Below, one piece after another: positions 58,574 through 64,000 of a DNA stretch of 64,000 nucleotides. The stretch covers positions 1 to 64,000 of the forward strand of contig CAYFFG010000005.1 in the NCBI GenBank assembly GCA_964342355.1, written 5' to 3'. The stretch is from Hirschia sp964342355. Its GTDB lineage: Bacteria; Pseudomonadota; Alphaproteobacteria; Caulobacterales; Hyphomonadaceae. Under the pieces are notes generated by a model. It saw only the letters and a list, made by a program, of their open reading frames with translations, was not told where the DNA came from and searched no databases. The position numbers and the translations under genes were made by a program. Within the stretch, counting starts at the first letter, position 1; each line of letters opens with the position of its first letter.

Positions 58574-59227
58574 CTAAAATGGCTTTTTGGGAACGAATTT
58601 CAGAATATCGAGCGGGTCAGGCAGTTTGTCGGTGAACGCGCGCATTTTGGCTTTAGCCTTTTCAATCTGCATGACGTTTTCAATGCGGTCGTCCAGATAG
58701 GCCCAAACGGTATCAAGGTCATCTTCAGCCAGCCAGGTGGAGAGGGTGGAAGCAATCACGCCTGAAAGCATTGTGCGCTTGGTGTACCAGTTGAAGTCGG
58801 TGGATTTATCGCCGAGCGCGGCCCAGATCGTGTCGGCGGCGGACCATAAGAGTTTAGGACCCAAATCTGCGCGCCAGGGCGCGGCCACAGCATGAGCGGC
58901 GCGGCGGGCGGCTTCTTTATGCGTTTCGAGAAACTCAATACGGGTGCGCACGCCGAAAGCGACTTTTTCGCGAATTTTCATCTGCGACATATCGGTGGTC
59001 GCCATGGTTTTAGCGACATGTGCGTCTGCTTGCTCGGCCCAGGCCTCCAAAAGGGAGGTAATACCTTTAGGAGCCGCCATCATGACTTCGCCTTCACTCA
59101 TCCCGATGCGTTTTGCGGCCGCGTCCAATGAAGCTTGATTCCAGCCGTCGTAATCAGCGTCTTCAAGCACTGCTTCCAGAAGCTTTTCGCGCATTTTCTG
59201 CGAAGGAGATGATTTTTCGTCTGACAT
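58574..59227 (-). CDS. COQ9-family ubiquinone biosynthesis protein
   Basis: COQ9 is a lipid-binding protein that aids ubiquinone hydroxylation (with COQ7 in eukaryotes). This 217-residue protein has a TetR-like helical start (REKLLEAVLEDADYDGWNQASLDAAAKRIGMSEGEV) and then the COQ9 domain (SGVIASTLSTWLAEDDLDTVWAYLDDRIENVMQIEKAK). GGAG stands 8 bases before the ATG. It reads divergently from rpsU, a neighbourhood seen in many alphaproteobacteria. No other ubiquinone gene is in the window. Confidence 0.9.
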   Translation of the reverse strand: MSDEKSSPSQKMREKLLEAVLEDADYDGWNQASLDAAAKRIGMSEGEVMMAAPKGITSLLEAWAEQADAHVAKTMATTDMSQMKIREKVAFGVRTRIEFLETHKEAARRAAHAVAAPWRADLGPKLLWSAADTIWAALGDKSTDFNWYTKRTMLSGVIASTLSTWLAEDDLDTVWAYLDDRIENVMQIEKAKAKMRAFTDKLPDPLDILKFVPKKPF

Positions 59228-59391
59228 AAGCTATACTCCAGCTCATATAGAGGTAGGCGCCTTGCATAGTTTATGCTAGAGCCCCCGCTTCCGGGCGTTA
59301 AGCCCCTCAGTTTTAACAAAGATCGTCCGCTGTGACGCCCCTAGCAGGGTGCGACATAAGCGGCATCGGCTTTAATTCGGGAGATTGAGCC

Positions 59392-59610
59392 ATCGTTCAG
59401 ATCGTCGTCCGCGACAACAATGTCGACCAGGCATTGAAAGCGCTTAAAAAGAAAATGCAGCGTGAAGGTCTCTTCCGCGAGATGAAACGCCGCAACCATT
59501 TTGAAAAGCCGTCTGAGAAAAAGGCGCGTGAGAAAGCTGAAGCTGTGCGTCGTGCGCGCAAGCTCGCTCGCAAACGTGCTCAGCGCGAAGGTCTTCTTCC
59601 GCGCAAGTAA
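59392..59610 (+). CDS. rpsU: Small ribosomal subunit protein bS21, apparent AUC start
   Basis: The plus strand encodes a full S21 of 72 residues: VQIVVRDNNVDQALKALKKK, then MQREGLFREMKRRNHFEKPS and a basic tail ending RAQREGLLPRK. Directly upstream of the Val codon the frame reads ATC, then GCC, then the stop TGA, so no ATG, GTG or TTG is available. GGGAG (59379-59383) is 8 bases before the ATC, the ideal distance for initiation there. The next ATG (in KKKMQREG) would lose 21 conserved residues. So initiation at AUC (59392) is the simplest reading, unless a base is wrong. It is divergent from COQ9 and followed by a terminator. Confidence 0.88.
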   Translation: MVQIVVRDNNVDQALKALKKKMQREGLFREMKRRNHFEKPSEKKAREKAEAVRRARKLARKRAQREGLLPRK

Positions 59611-59652
59611 GACGTTAGGTTTTCGGACCTGTCTTAAAATATCTTCCGCTGA

Positions 59653-59686
59653 AAGCCGCTAGGGAACTCCCATAGCGGTTTTTTGC
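59653..59686 (+). terminator. Rho-independent terminator after rpsU
   Basis: CCGCTA (59656-59661) pairs with TAGCGG (59673-59678), with GGG/CCC extending inward. The plus strand then has TTTTTT. The A-rich left flank is weak, so it mainly serves rpsU and not the convergent ABC operon. Confidence 0.88.
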
Positions 59687-59691
59687 GTGTC

Positions 59692-61170
59692 TTATTGGGA
59701 TTTGCGACCGATTTTCTGAGCGATCCAGCCGCGCAGGTCTGCGACGCCTGCGCCGTGAACAGCGCCTGCGTGATAGATGCGGGTTGAGGCGCGCAGGATG
59801 ACAATTGTCACTACAGCCATCAATAATAATTGCCCGCTCACTTCAAGAAGGCCCGGCTGGAGCGGCGCCCGCAGGATCATCAAAAACGGTGTGAACAATG
59901 GGAACCAGCTCATCGTGTGAACCATGTCTGATGAGGGGTCCTGAATCGATATAGCGATTATCAGCATGGGGGTCATCAAAAGGATGATGAGCGGGCTTAA
60001 AAGCGTTTGCGCTTCCTGAATGGTGTCGCAAAGCGAGCCCAGCGCCAAAAAGATTGCGCCATACATTAAATAACCTGCGATGAAACCGGCCATAGCCGGG
60101 AGCAGGATGGATGGGTTGAGCGCTGCGGCCAGGATGGTCAGGATTGAAGGACTGAGGGTGTCAGCGAGCTGTAAGAAGCCCCACAGACCCATGAGGCTCC
60201 ATGCGCCGATTAGAGTGGCGCTTAAAAGCGCGACCCCTAATAGTTTGCCAGCCAACAACTCCTGCAAACGGATACTGGTCAAAAGCGAGTCAAATATCTT
60301 GTTGGAGCGCTCTTCGATTGTGCCGGTCAAAAGGAAGTTGATCACTGAAAATATGATCAGCCACAGCGAAATTGCGACAAAGGCGGCTGTGATATAAGGG
60401 GCGTGGTCGGTAAGATCGACTTCTCGCGCTTGCTCGACATTCGCGATATTTCCACCAGCTCTGCGATGGTAGATTTCAGGTGCCAAGGCTTCAGCAGCGC
60501 GCATTTCTTCCGGTGTGACGCCAACAGAATGCATGAGTTTTAAACGCGCCATGTGTTTTACCGCGCCTTCCGCGGCTTGTTTCAGATCGGGCACGATCAC
60601 TTCTTCGGATACATAATCGACCGCGGTCACGTTGCCTTCAGCATCATTGCGGACATAAAAAACAGCAAACAGGGGGGCGGGTCCTAACGGACCATCTACA
60701 AGAACGCGCGCGCGCAGAAACTGATCTGCGTTCTTAAACGTGATCTTATCTGAGCTGACATTGTAGAATTTCCGTGGCGGGGCCGAGAAAACGGTCAAGA
60801 GATCCGGCGCAACGTTTTTAGCGGATTCTACGGCGTCTTCAGGCGTTCCGCCTTCTGCCCTTGAATGCTCAAAGGCGTTGATCGCGCGCCGAGAGCGTTC
60901 GGGAGCGACGCTTGATAAAGCCTGCCTGAGTTCGAACAGCGTGCGGCCAGCGCGGTACGCTTCTAATTGCCAATCCAGCGATTCTGAAAAAGTGTCATCT
61001 TCACTGATGATTGCAAAATAGCGCGAGGGCTGCGCCTCTTCGAGGAATGTCGTGATGAATATCCCAGCGCCAATACCGATCGGCGTTAGGATCAGACCCA
61101 ACCAGAAACCCCAGGCGCTGACATAACCAAGGTATTCGCGTCGCGCGATCAGCCAAACGGATCGAAACAT
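59692..61170 (-). CDS. ABC-2 type permease (NatB-like)
   Basis: A 492-residue membrane subunit of an ABC exporter. It has an N-terminal transmembrane helix (residues about 18-42) and a large soluble domain of about 220 residues. Some five or six further helices include VISLWLIIFSVINF-like and LFTPFLMILRA segments, with TGTIEERSNKIFDSLLTSI at the cytoplasmic loop. This layout is that of the NatB/YhaP family, which exports sodium or other compounds. AAGGAG precedes the ATG at 61170, whose A is also the last base of the upstream ATPase stop (TGATG), so the two are coupled. The substrate is unknown. Confidence 0.85.
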   Translation of the reverse strand: MFRSVWLIARREYLGYVSAWGFWLGLILTPIGIGAGIFITTFLEEAQPSRYFAIISEDDTFSESLDWQLEAYRAGRTLFELRQALSSVAPERSRRAINAFEHSRAEGGTPEDAVESAKNVAPDLLTVFSAPPRKFYNVSSDKITFKNADQFLRARVLVDGPLGPAPLFAVFYVRNDAEGNVTAVDYVSEEVIVPDLKQAAEGAVKHMARLKLMHSVGVTPEEMRAAEALAPEIYHRRAGGNIANVEQAREVDLTDHAPYITAAFVAISLWLIIFSVINFLLTGTIEERSNKIFDSLLTSIRLQELLAGKLLGVALLSATLIGAWSLMGLWGFLQLADTLSPSILTILAAALNPSILLPAMAGFIAGYLMYGAIFLALGSLCDTIQEAQTLLSPLIILLMTPMLIIAISIQDPSSDMVHTMSWFPLFTPFLMILRAPLQPGLLEVSGQLLLMAVVTIVILRASTRIYHAGAVHGAGVADLRGWIAQKIGRKSQ

Positions 61171-62111
61171 CACTCAGTCTCCTTTGCGTCGGGCTCATCA
61201 ACAAGCGACACAAAGATATCGCGCAAGCGTGGCTGGTGGGGAATGAAGGACAAGATCGGCGCATTCGCCTCGATAGCTGCGCGCAAAACATCCTGAGCGG
61301 AGCCGCCTGGCGGCGTTGTCACGCTCCAGCTCATTTCATTTTCGGATTGGGAGGCAGGTTCAACTGCAAACCCTTTAGGTGTCAGGGCTTGAATAAGATC
61401 AAATCCGGGGCGGGTGGCAAGCTGAGCCTGCGCAGGCGCCAAAGCGAGCGCGTGATCTAATCCGCCATCAAACTTTTTTTCACCCTTGCCGATAACGACA
61501 AGCCGATCGCACAGACGTTCGGCATGTTCCATCACATGCGTGGAAAACAGAATGGTGGCGCCTTGTGCGTGCTTTTCCCGGATCAGGGCTTCCAGATCAT
61601 GCTGATTGACCGGGTCCAGACCAGAAAAGGGTTCGTCCAATACAATCAGTTCAGGGTCATGGGCAAGCGCCGCCAGGATTTGTACTTTCTGCGCCATGCC
61701 TTTGGAGAGGCGGGAAATGCGGGATTTGCGCGCATGGGCCAGACCGAAGCGTTCTAGTAGCTCGTCAGCTTTTTTTAGCGCATCGCTGCGTTTCATGCCT
61801 TTAAGGCAGGCAAAATGCGCAATCGTGCTGCGCGCAGACATTTTCCGGTAAAGGCCACGCTCCTCGGGGAGAAACCCGACACGGCGCAAATGGCTTATTT
61901 TAGGTGCGTCCCCGAACAACAAAGCTTTGCCGCTGTCGGGCTCAAGCACGCCCAGCGCCATGCGAAGCGAGGTCGATTTTCCTGCGCCATTGGGACCTAG
62001 AAACCCTAGGATTTCTCCAGGTTTGACCGCCATGGAAAAATCTTTGACCGCTGGGCGACCATTAAATGCTTTTGAGGCGTTTTCCAGCAGGAGCGGGGGA
62101 TGTGACGTCAT
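61170..62111 (-). CDS. ABC transporter ATPase (NatA-like)
   Basis: A 313-residue nucleotide-binding subunit. It has GFLGPNGAGKSTSLRMALGV (Walker A), GFLPEERGLY with the Q-loop, LSKGMAQKVQILAALAHDPEL (signature), and IVLDEPFSGLDPVN (Walker B). FSTHVMEHAERLCDRLVVI holds the H-loop. The C-terminal third (about residues 230-313) is an extra domain (DUF4162-like) as in NatA-type exporters. AAGGA precedes the ATG at 62111. It is translationally coupled to the permease downstream. Confidence 0.92.
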   Translation of the reverse strand: MTSHPPLLLENASKAFNGRPAVKDFSMAVKPGEILGFLGPNGAGKSTSLRMALGVLEPDSGKALLFGDAPKISHLRRVGFLPEERGLYRKMSARSTIAHFACLKGMKRSDALKKADELLERFGLAHARKSRISRLSKGMAQKVQILAALAHDPELIVLDEPFSGLDPVNQHDLEALIREKHAQGATILFSTHVMEHAERLCDRLVVIGKGEKKFDGGLDHALALAPAQAQLATRPGFDLIQALTPKGFAVEPASQSENEMSWSVTTPPGGSAQDVLRAAIEANAPILSFIPHQPRLRDIFVSLVDEPDAKETE

Positions 62112-62221
62112 AGCCGTCCTTCAGGAAGATGAAGCGTATTGACCGCCAGCGCTGCTTATCTTGTTTGCGCGCGGACGGTCAATTCCAGTACGGCGGGATT
62201 TACCCAAGAAGTCCAGGCGTT

Positions 62222-63685
62222 TTAGGCTGCGTCTTCTTCCTCTTCACGGACACGCAGGTCGTATTCGCGCACTTTGCGGTAAAGCGTTGAACGGCCGATA
62301 CCCAGCTTGCGGGCGACTTGCGACATGTGACCGGAATAAAGGTCGATTGCATATTGGATCAGGTCGCGTTCAATGTTTTCCAACGGGCGCAGTTCGCCAG
62401 TGTCATCAATGATCGCAACCGGGCCGCCGACCGGGCTGGTTAGCTCTTCGATCTGGGCCTGTGTTTCCTGTAGCGCTTCCGCAGTTGAGAGCGCGTCATA
62501 GTTTGGTGTGATGCCGGAGATTTGCGGGAAGTCTTCAGGCTGAAGCTCATCCTTGTCGCAGAGCACCATTGCGCGGAAGATCGAGTTTTCCAACTGACGT
62601 ACGTTACCTGGCCAGTCGTAAGCGGCTAGCTGGGCGAGCGTCTCGCGGCTGGCGCCGCTGATGGATTTGCCTTCTTCGGCGTTGAAGCGGCGCACGAAGT
62701 GATCGACAAGCGCTGGTAGGTCTTCTTTACGTTCGCGCAGGGATGGGATTTCAACTGGGAAGACATTCAGGCGGTAGTAAAGGTCTTCACGGAAGTGACC
62801 TTCGGCAACTTGCTGGGCAAGGTCCCGGTTAGTGGCTGAAATGATGCGGACATCGACCTTTGTCGGGCGACGAGAGCCAACAGCATCAACTTCGCCTTCC
62901 TGAAGGACGCGCAGCAGTTTGACCTGCATGTCGAGCGGCAGTTCGCCAACCTCATCGAGGAAGAGCGTTCCCTGGTCGGCTTCCACGAATTTTCCGAGTT
63001 TCTTCTCGTGTGCGCCAGTAAAAGCGCCTTTCTCGTGTCCGAACAGGATGGATTCAACAAGGTTTTCCGGGATCGCGCCACAGTTGACCGTCACAAACGG
63101 TTTGCCAGCGCGTTCTGAAGCGCCCTGAATGCAGCGGGCGACAACTTCTTTACCGACACCGCTTTCACCTAGAATGAGGATCGGAATGTTGGATGCGGCG
63201 GCGCGTTGACCCAGACGCACAACAGGCTTCATCAAGGGCGCTGAGGCGATCATGTCCTCAAAACCCATTGTGCCTTCGGATTTTTTGGTGAGGCGTTTGA
63301 CCTCACCACGCAGGTCGGACACTTTCAAAGCATTGCGCAGGGAGACCACAATACGTTCGGGGGAGACCGGTTTGACGAAAAAGTCGACTGCGCCGGCGCG
63401 CATCGCCTGGACCACCGTGTCGATGCCGCCAGAGGCGGTCAGCACGATGATTGGGAGATCAGGTCTGCGCTCCATAAGGATTTCCAGCGTTTCCATTCCG
63501 GAAAGGCCGGGCATAATAAGGTCGAGAAGAACGACGGAAACACCATTCTTAGGGTCAGACGCTTCTTCCAACGCACGCTCGCCGTCTTCAACCAGACGGG
63601 CGCGGAAGCCTTGTCTTTCGACAGCGGCTTGCAACAAGCGGCGTTGAGTGGGATCGTCATCGACAATAAGAACAGTTTTGGCCAT
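62222..63685 (-). CDS. Sigma-54-dependent response regulator, NtrC type
   Basis: A 487-residue activator. It has a receiver domain (phosphorylation Asp55 in LLDLIMPG), a sigma-54 AAA+ domain (Walker A LGESGVGKE, sigma-54 contact GHEKGAFTGAH, Walker B LFLDEVGEL), a linker, and a Fis-type helix-turn-helix (SQVARKLGIGRSTLYRKVREYD). No sensor kinase is adjacent. The start is either 63685 or 63688, as no clear ribosome-binding site is present. The receiver retains the DDD acidic pocket and the conserved Lys in VDFFVKPVSPE. Two dyads and a CtrA-like site lie just upstream. Confidence 0.93.
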   Translation of the reverse strand: MAKTVLIVDDDPTQRRLLQAAVERQGFRARLVEDGERALEEASDPKNGVSVVLLDLIMPGLSGMETLEILMERRPDLPIIVLTASGGIDTVVQAMRAGAVDFFVKPVSPERIVVSLRNALKVSDLRGEVKRLTKKSEGTMGFEDMIASAPLMKPVVRLGQRAAASNIPILILGESGVGKEVVARCIQGASERAGKPFVTVNCGAIPENLVESILFGHEKGAFTGAHEKKLGKFVEADQGTLFLDEVGELPLDMQVKLLRVLQEGEVDAVGSRRPTKVDVRIISATNRDLAQQVAEGHFREDLYYRLNVFPVEIPSLRERKEDLPALVDHFVRRFNAEEGKSISGASRETLAQLAAYDWPGNVRQLENSIFRAMVLCDKDELQPEDFPQISGITPNYDALSTAEALQETQAQIEELTSPVGGPVAIIDDTGELRPLENIERDLIQYAIDLYSGHMSQVARKLGIGRSTLYRKVREYDLRVREEEEDAA

Positions 63686-63689
63686 CATC

Positions 63690-63704
63690 TTAACCATTGT
63701 TTTA
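63690..63704. promoter_or_regulatory. Possible CtrA-like site upstream of the NtrC-type gene
   Basis: TTAACCATTGTTTTA matches the CtrA consensus TTAA-N7-TTAA at seven of eight fixed positions, directly before the start codon of the NtrC-type gene. A chance match is quite possible. CtrA control is plausible because the window encodes parts of the CtrA proteolysis chain. Confidence 0.3.
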
Positions 63705-63733
63705 TCGGCCGTATAACGCGACCTCGTTTTCAT

Positions 63734-63748
63734 GCGCCAACTTGGCAC
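63734..63748. promoter_or_regulatory. Dyad GCCAA-N-TTGGC, copy 1
   Basis: GCGCCAACTTGGCAC contains the perfect dyad GCCAA-C-TTGGC (63736-63746). A second copy with the same core lies 74 bases downstream (centre to centre). The pair looks like an operator set in the divergent promoter region. Confidence 0.6.
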
Positions 63749-63804
63749 GAAGAAATGAAAGTCCGTTTAAATACTGTCATTGAATTTGTAAGGACTGGAC
63801 TAAA

Positions 63805-64000
63805 ATGGCGCCAAGTTGGCTCAAAATGTACCGAAATAGGCGCAAGAGCTGGTTGTCATTTCTTTACCAAAGTCCGGTTGATGTTAATCTTGTTCAAGAC
63901 AGGAAAAGACTTGCGACGTCTGTACAAACGCTTGTAACCGCCCAGTTGAGCGATAAAGAAGGCGAACGCAGCCAGTTTGATGAATTGGAAAGAACGACCA
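63805..64000 (+). CDS. Unrecognised protein, N-terminal 65 residues, cut by the window edge
   Basis: I do not recognise this gene. From the ATG at 63805 an open frame runs to the window end: it begins APSWLKMYRNRRKSWLSFLY and continues with QSPVDVNLVQDRKRLATSVQ, QTLVTAQLSDKEGERSQFDE and LERTT. The residue mix is plausible for a real protein: a basic, aromatic start and a charged helical part with no signal sequence. AAGG lies about 11 bases upstream. It is divergent from the NtrC-type gene, and copy 2 of the dyad lies in its first codons. The other frames at this edge look less protein-like. Confidence 0.6.
   Translation, partial: MAPSWLKMYRNRRKSWLSFLYQSPVDVNLVQDRKRLATSVQTLVTAQLSDKEGERSQFDELERTT
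63808..63822. promoter_or_regulatory. Dyad GCCAA-N-TTGGC, copy 2
   Basis: GCGCCAAGTTGGCTC contains the perfect dyad GCCAA-G-TTGGC (63810-63820). It overlaps codons 2 to 6 of the gene at the right edge, a position from which a bound protein could block that gene. Confidence 0.6.

Noticed and set aside
63740..63760. Sigma-54 promoter (TGGCAC) upstream of the NtrC-type gene
   Set aside because: TGGCACG is present, but the matching -12 element (TTGC) at the right distance is absent; the sequence is part of the dyad.
1..64000. Insertion sequences, prophage, CRISPR arrays, toxin-antitoxin modules, tRNA genes
   Set aside because: I scanned for transposase or integrase motifs, repeat-spacer patterns and tRNA T-loop signatures and saw none. 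A computed search would be more sensitive.

Overview
The window looks like ordinary chromosome from an alphaproteobacterium, most likely a Caulobacter-like dimorphic group such as the Hyphomonadaceae or Maricaulales. Reasons: CpdR, an RcdA-type (DUF1465) protein, a TrcR-type (DUF1013) protein, DUF4164, DUF1192 and COQ9 next to rpsU are all families typical of that class, and the housekeeping proteins look alphaproteobacterial. Base composition is moderate in GC and quite even. The genus is an inference. I see no insertion sequence, phage gene, CRISPR array, rRNA or tRNA.

Left part (1-11.4 kb), minus strand: a ribosome and RNA maturation block, transcribed in the order YcxB-like membrane protein, rbfA, a glycerophosphodiesterase lipoprotein, truB, rpsO, and pnp (cut by the window edge). 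Upstream of it lie a LOG-family nucleosidase with moeA, and the sbcD-sbcC nuclease pair.

11.6-25 kb: a subtilisin-like lipoprotein; the EF-P modification set (epmB, epmA) divergent from efp; a thiolase; a LysE exporter divergent from an Lrp regulator; an SDR; typA; a BLUF photoreceptor; and a chemoreceptor gene interrupted by a frameshift.

25-36.8 kb: a GT4 glycosyltransferase, a GST-like protein with a charged Arg/Gly tail, hsp20 with a ROSE-like RNA thermometer in its leader, three lipoprotein or lipid-related genes and a lysophospholipase-like hydrolase, a HisN-like phosphatase, an XRE regulator, a probable suhB/MmgR-type small RNA, an N-formylglutamate amidohydrolase, cpdR, a BaiN-like flavoprotein, zapA and a DUF4164 coiled coil.

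36.9-49 kb: a co-directional carbon cluster (tkt, gap, DUF1330, pgk, class I aldolase), then a VOC protein, a 2-hydroxyacid dehydrogenase, thiE, an inositol monophosphatase, a serine hydrolase and an MsbA-like ABC exporter.

49-64 kb: rpmE, rcdA-like, DUF1192, a quinone oxidoreductase, trcR-like, an SDR with an altered active site, two divergent DUF465 small proteins, a GGDEF protein, purE-purK, DUF2271-apbE, COQ9 divergent from rpsU (apparent AUC start), a NatA/NatB-type ABC exporter, and an NtrC-type regulator divergent from an unrecognised gene cut by the right edge.

I do not see a clearly new multi-gene system. The best leads are regulatory: the ROSE-like thermometer, the small RNA at 33.4 kb, the AUC start of rpsU, two identical-core dyads beside the NtrC-type gene, and three convergent gene pairs that share their stop codons.
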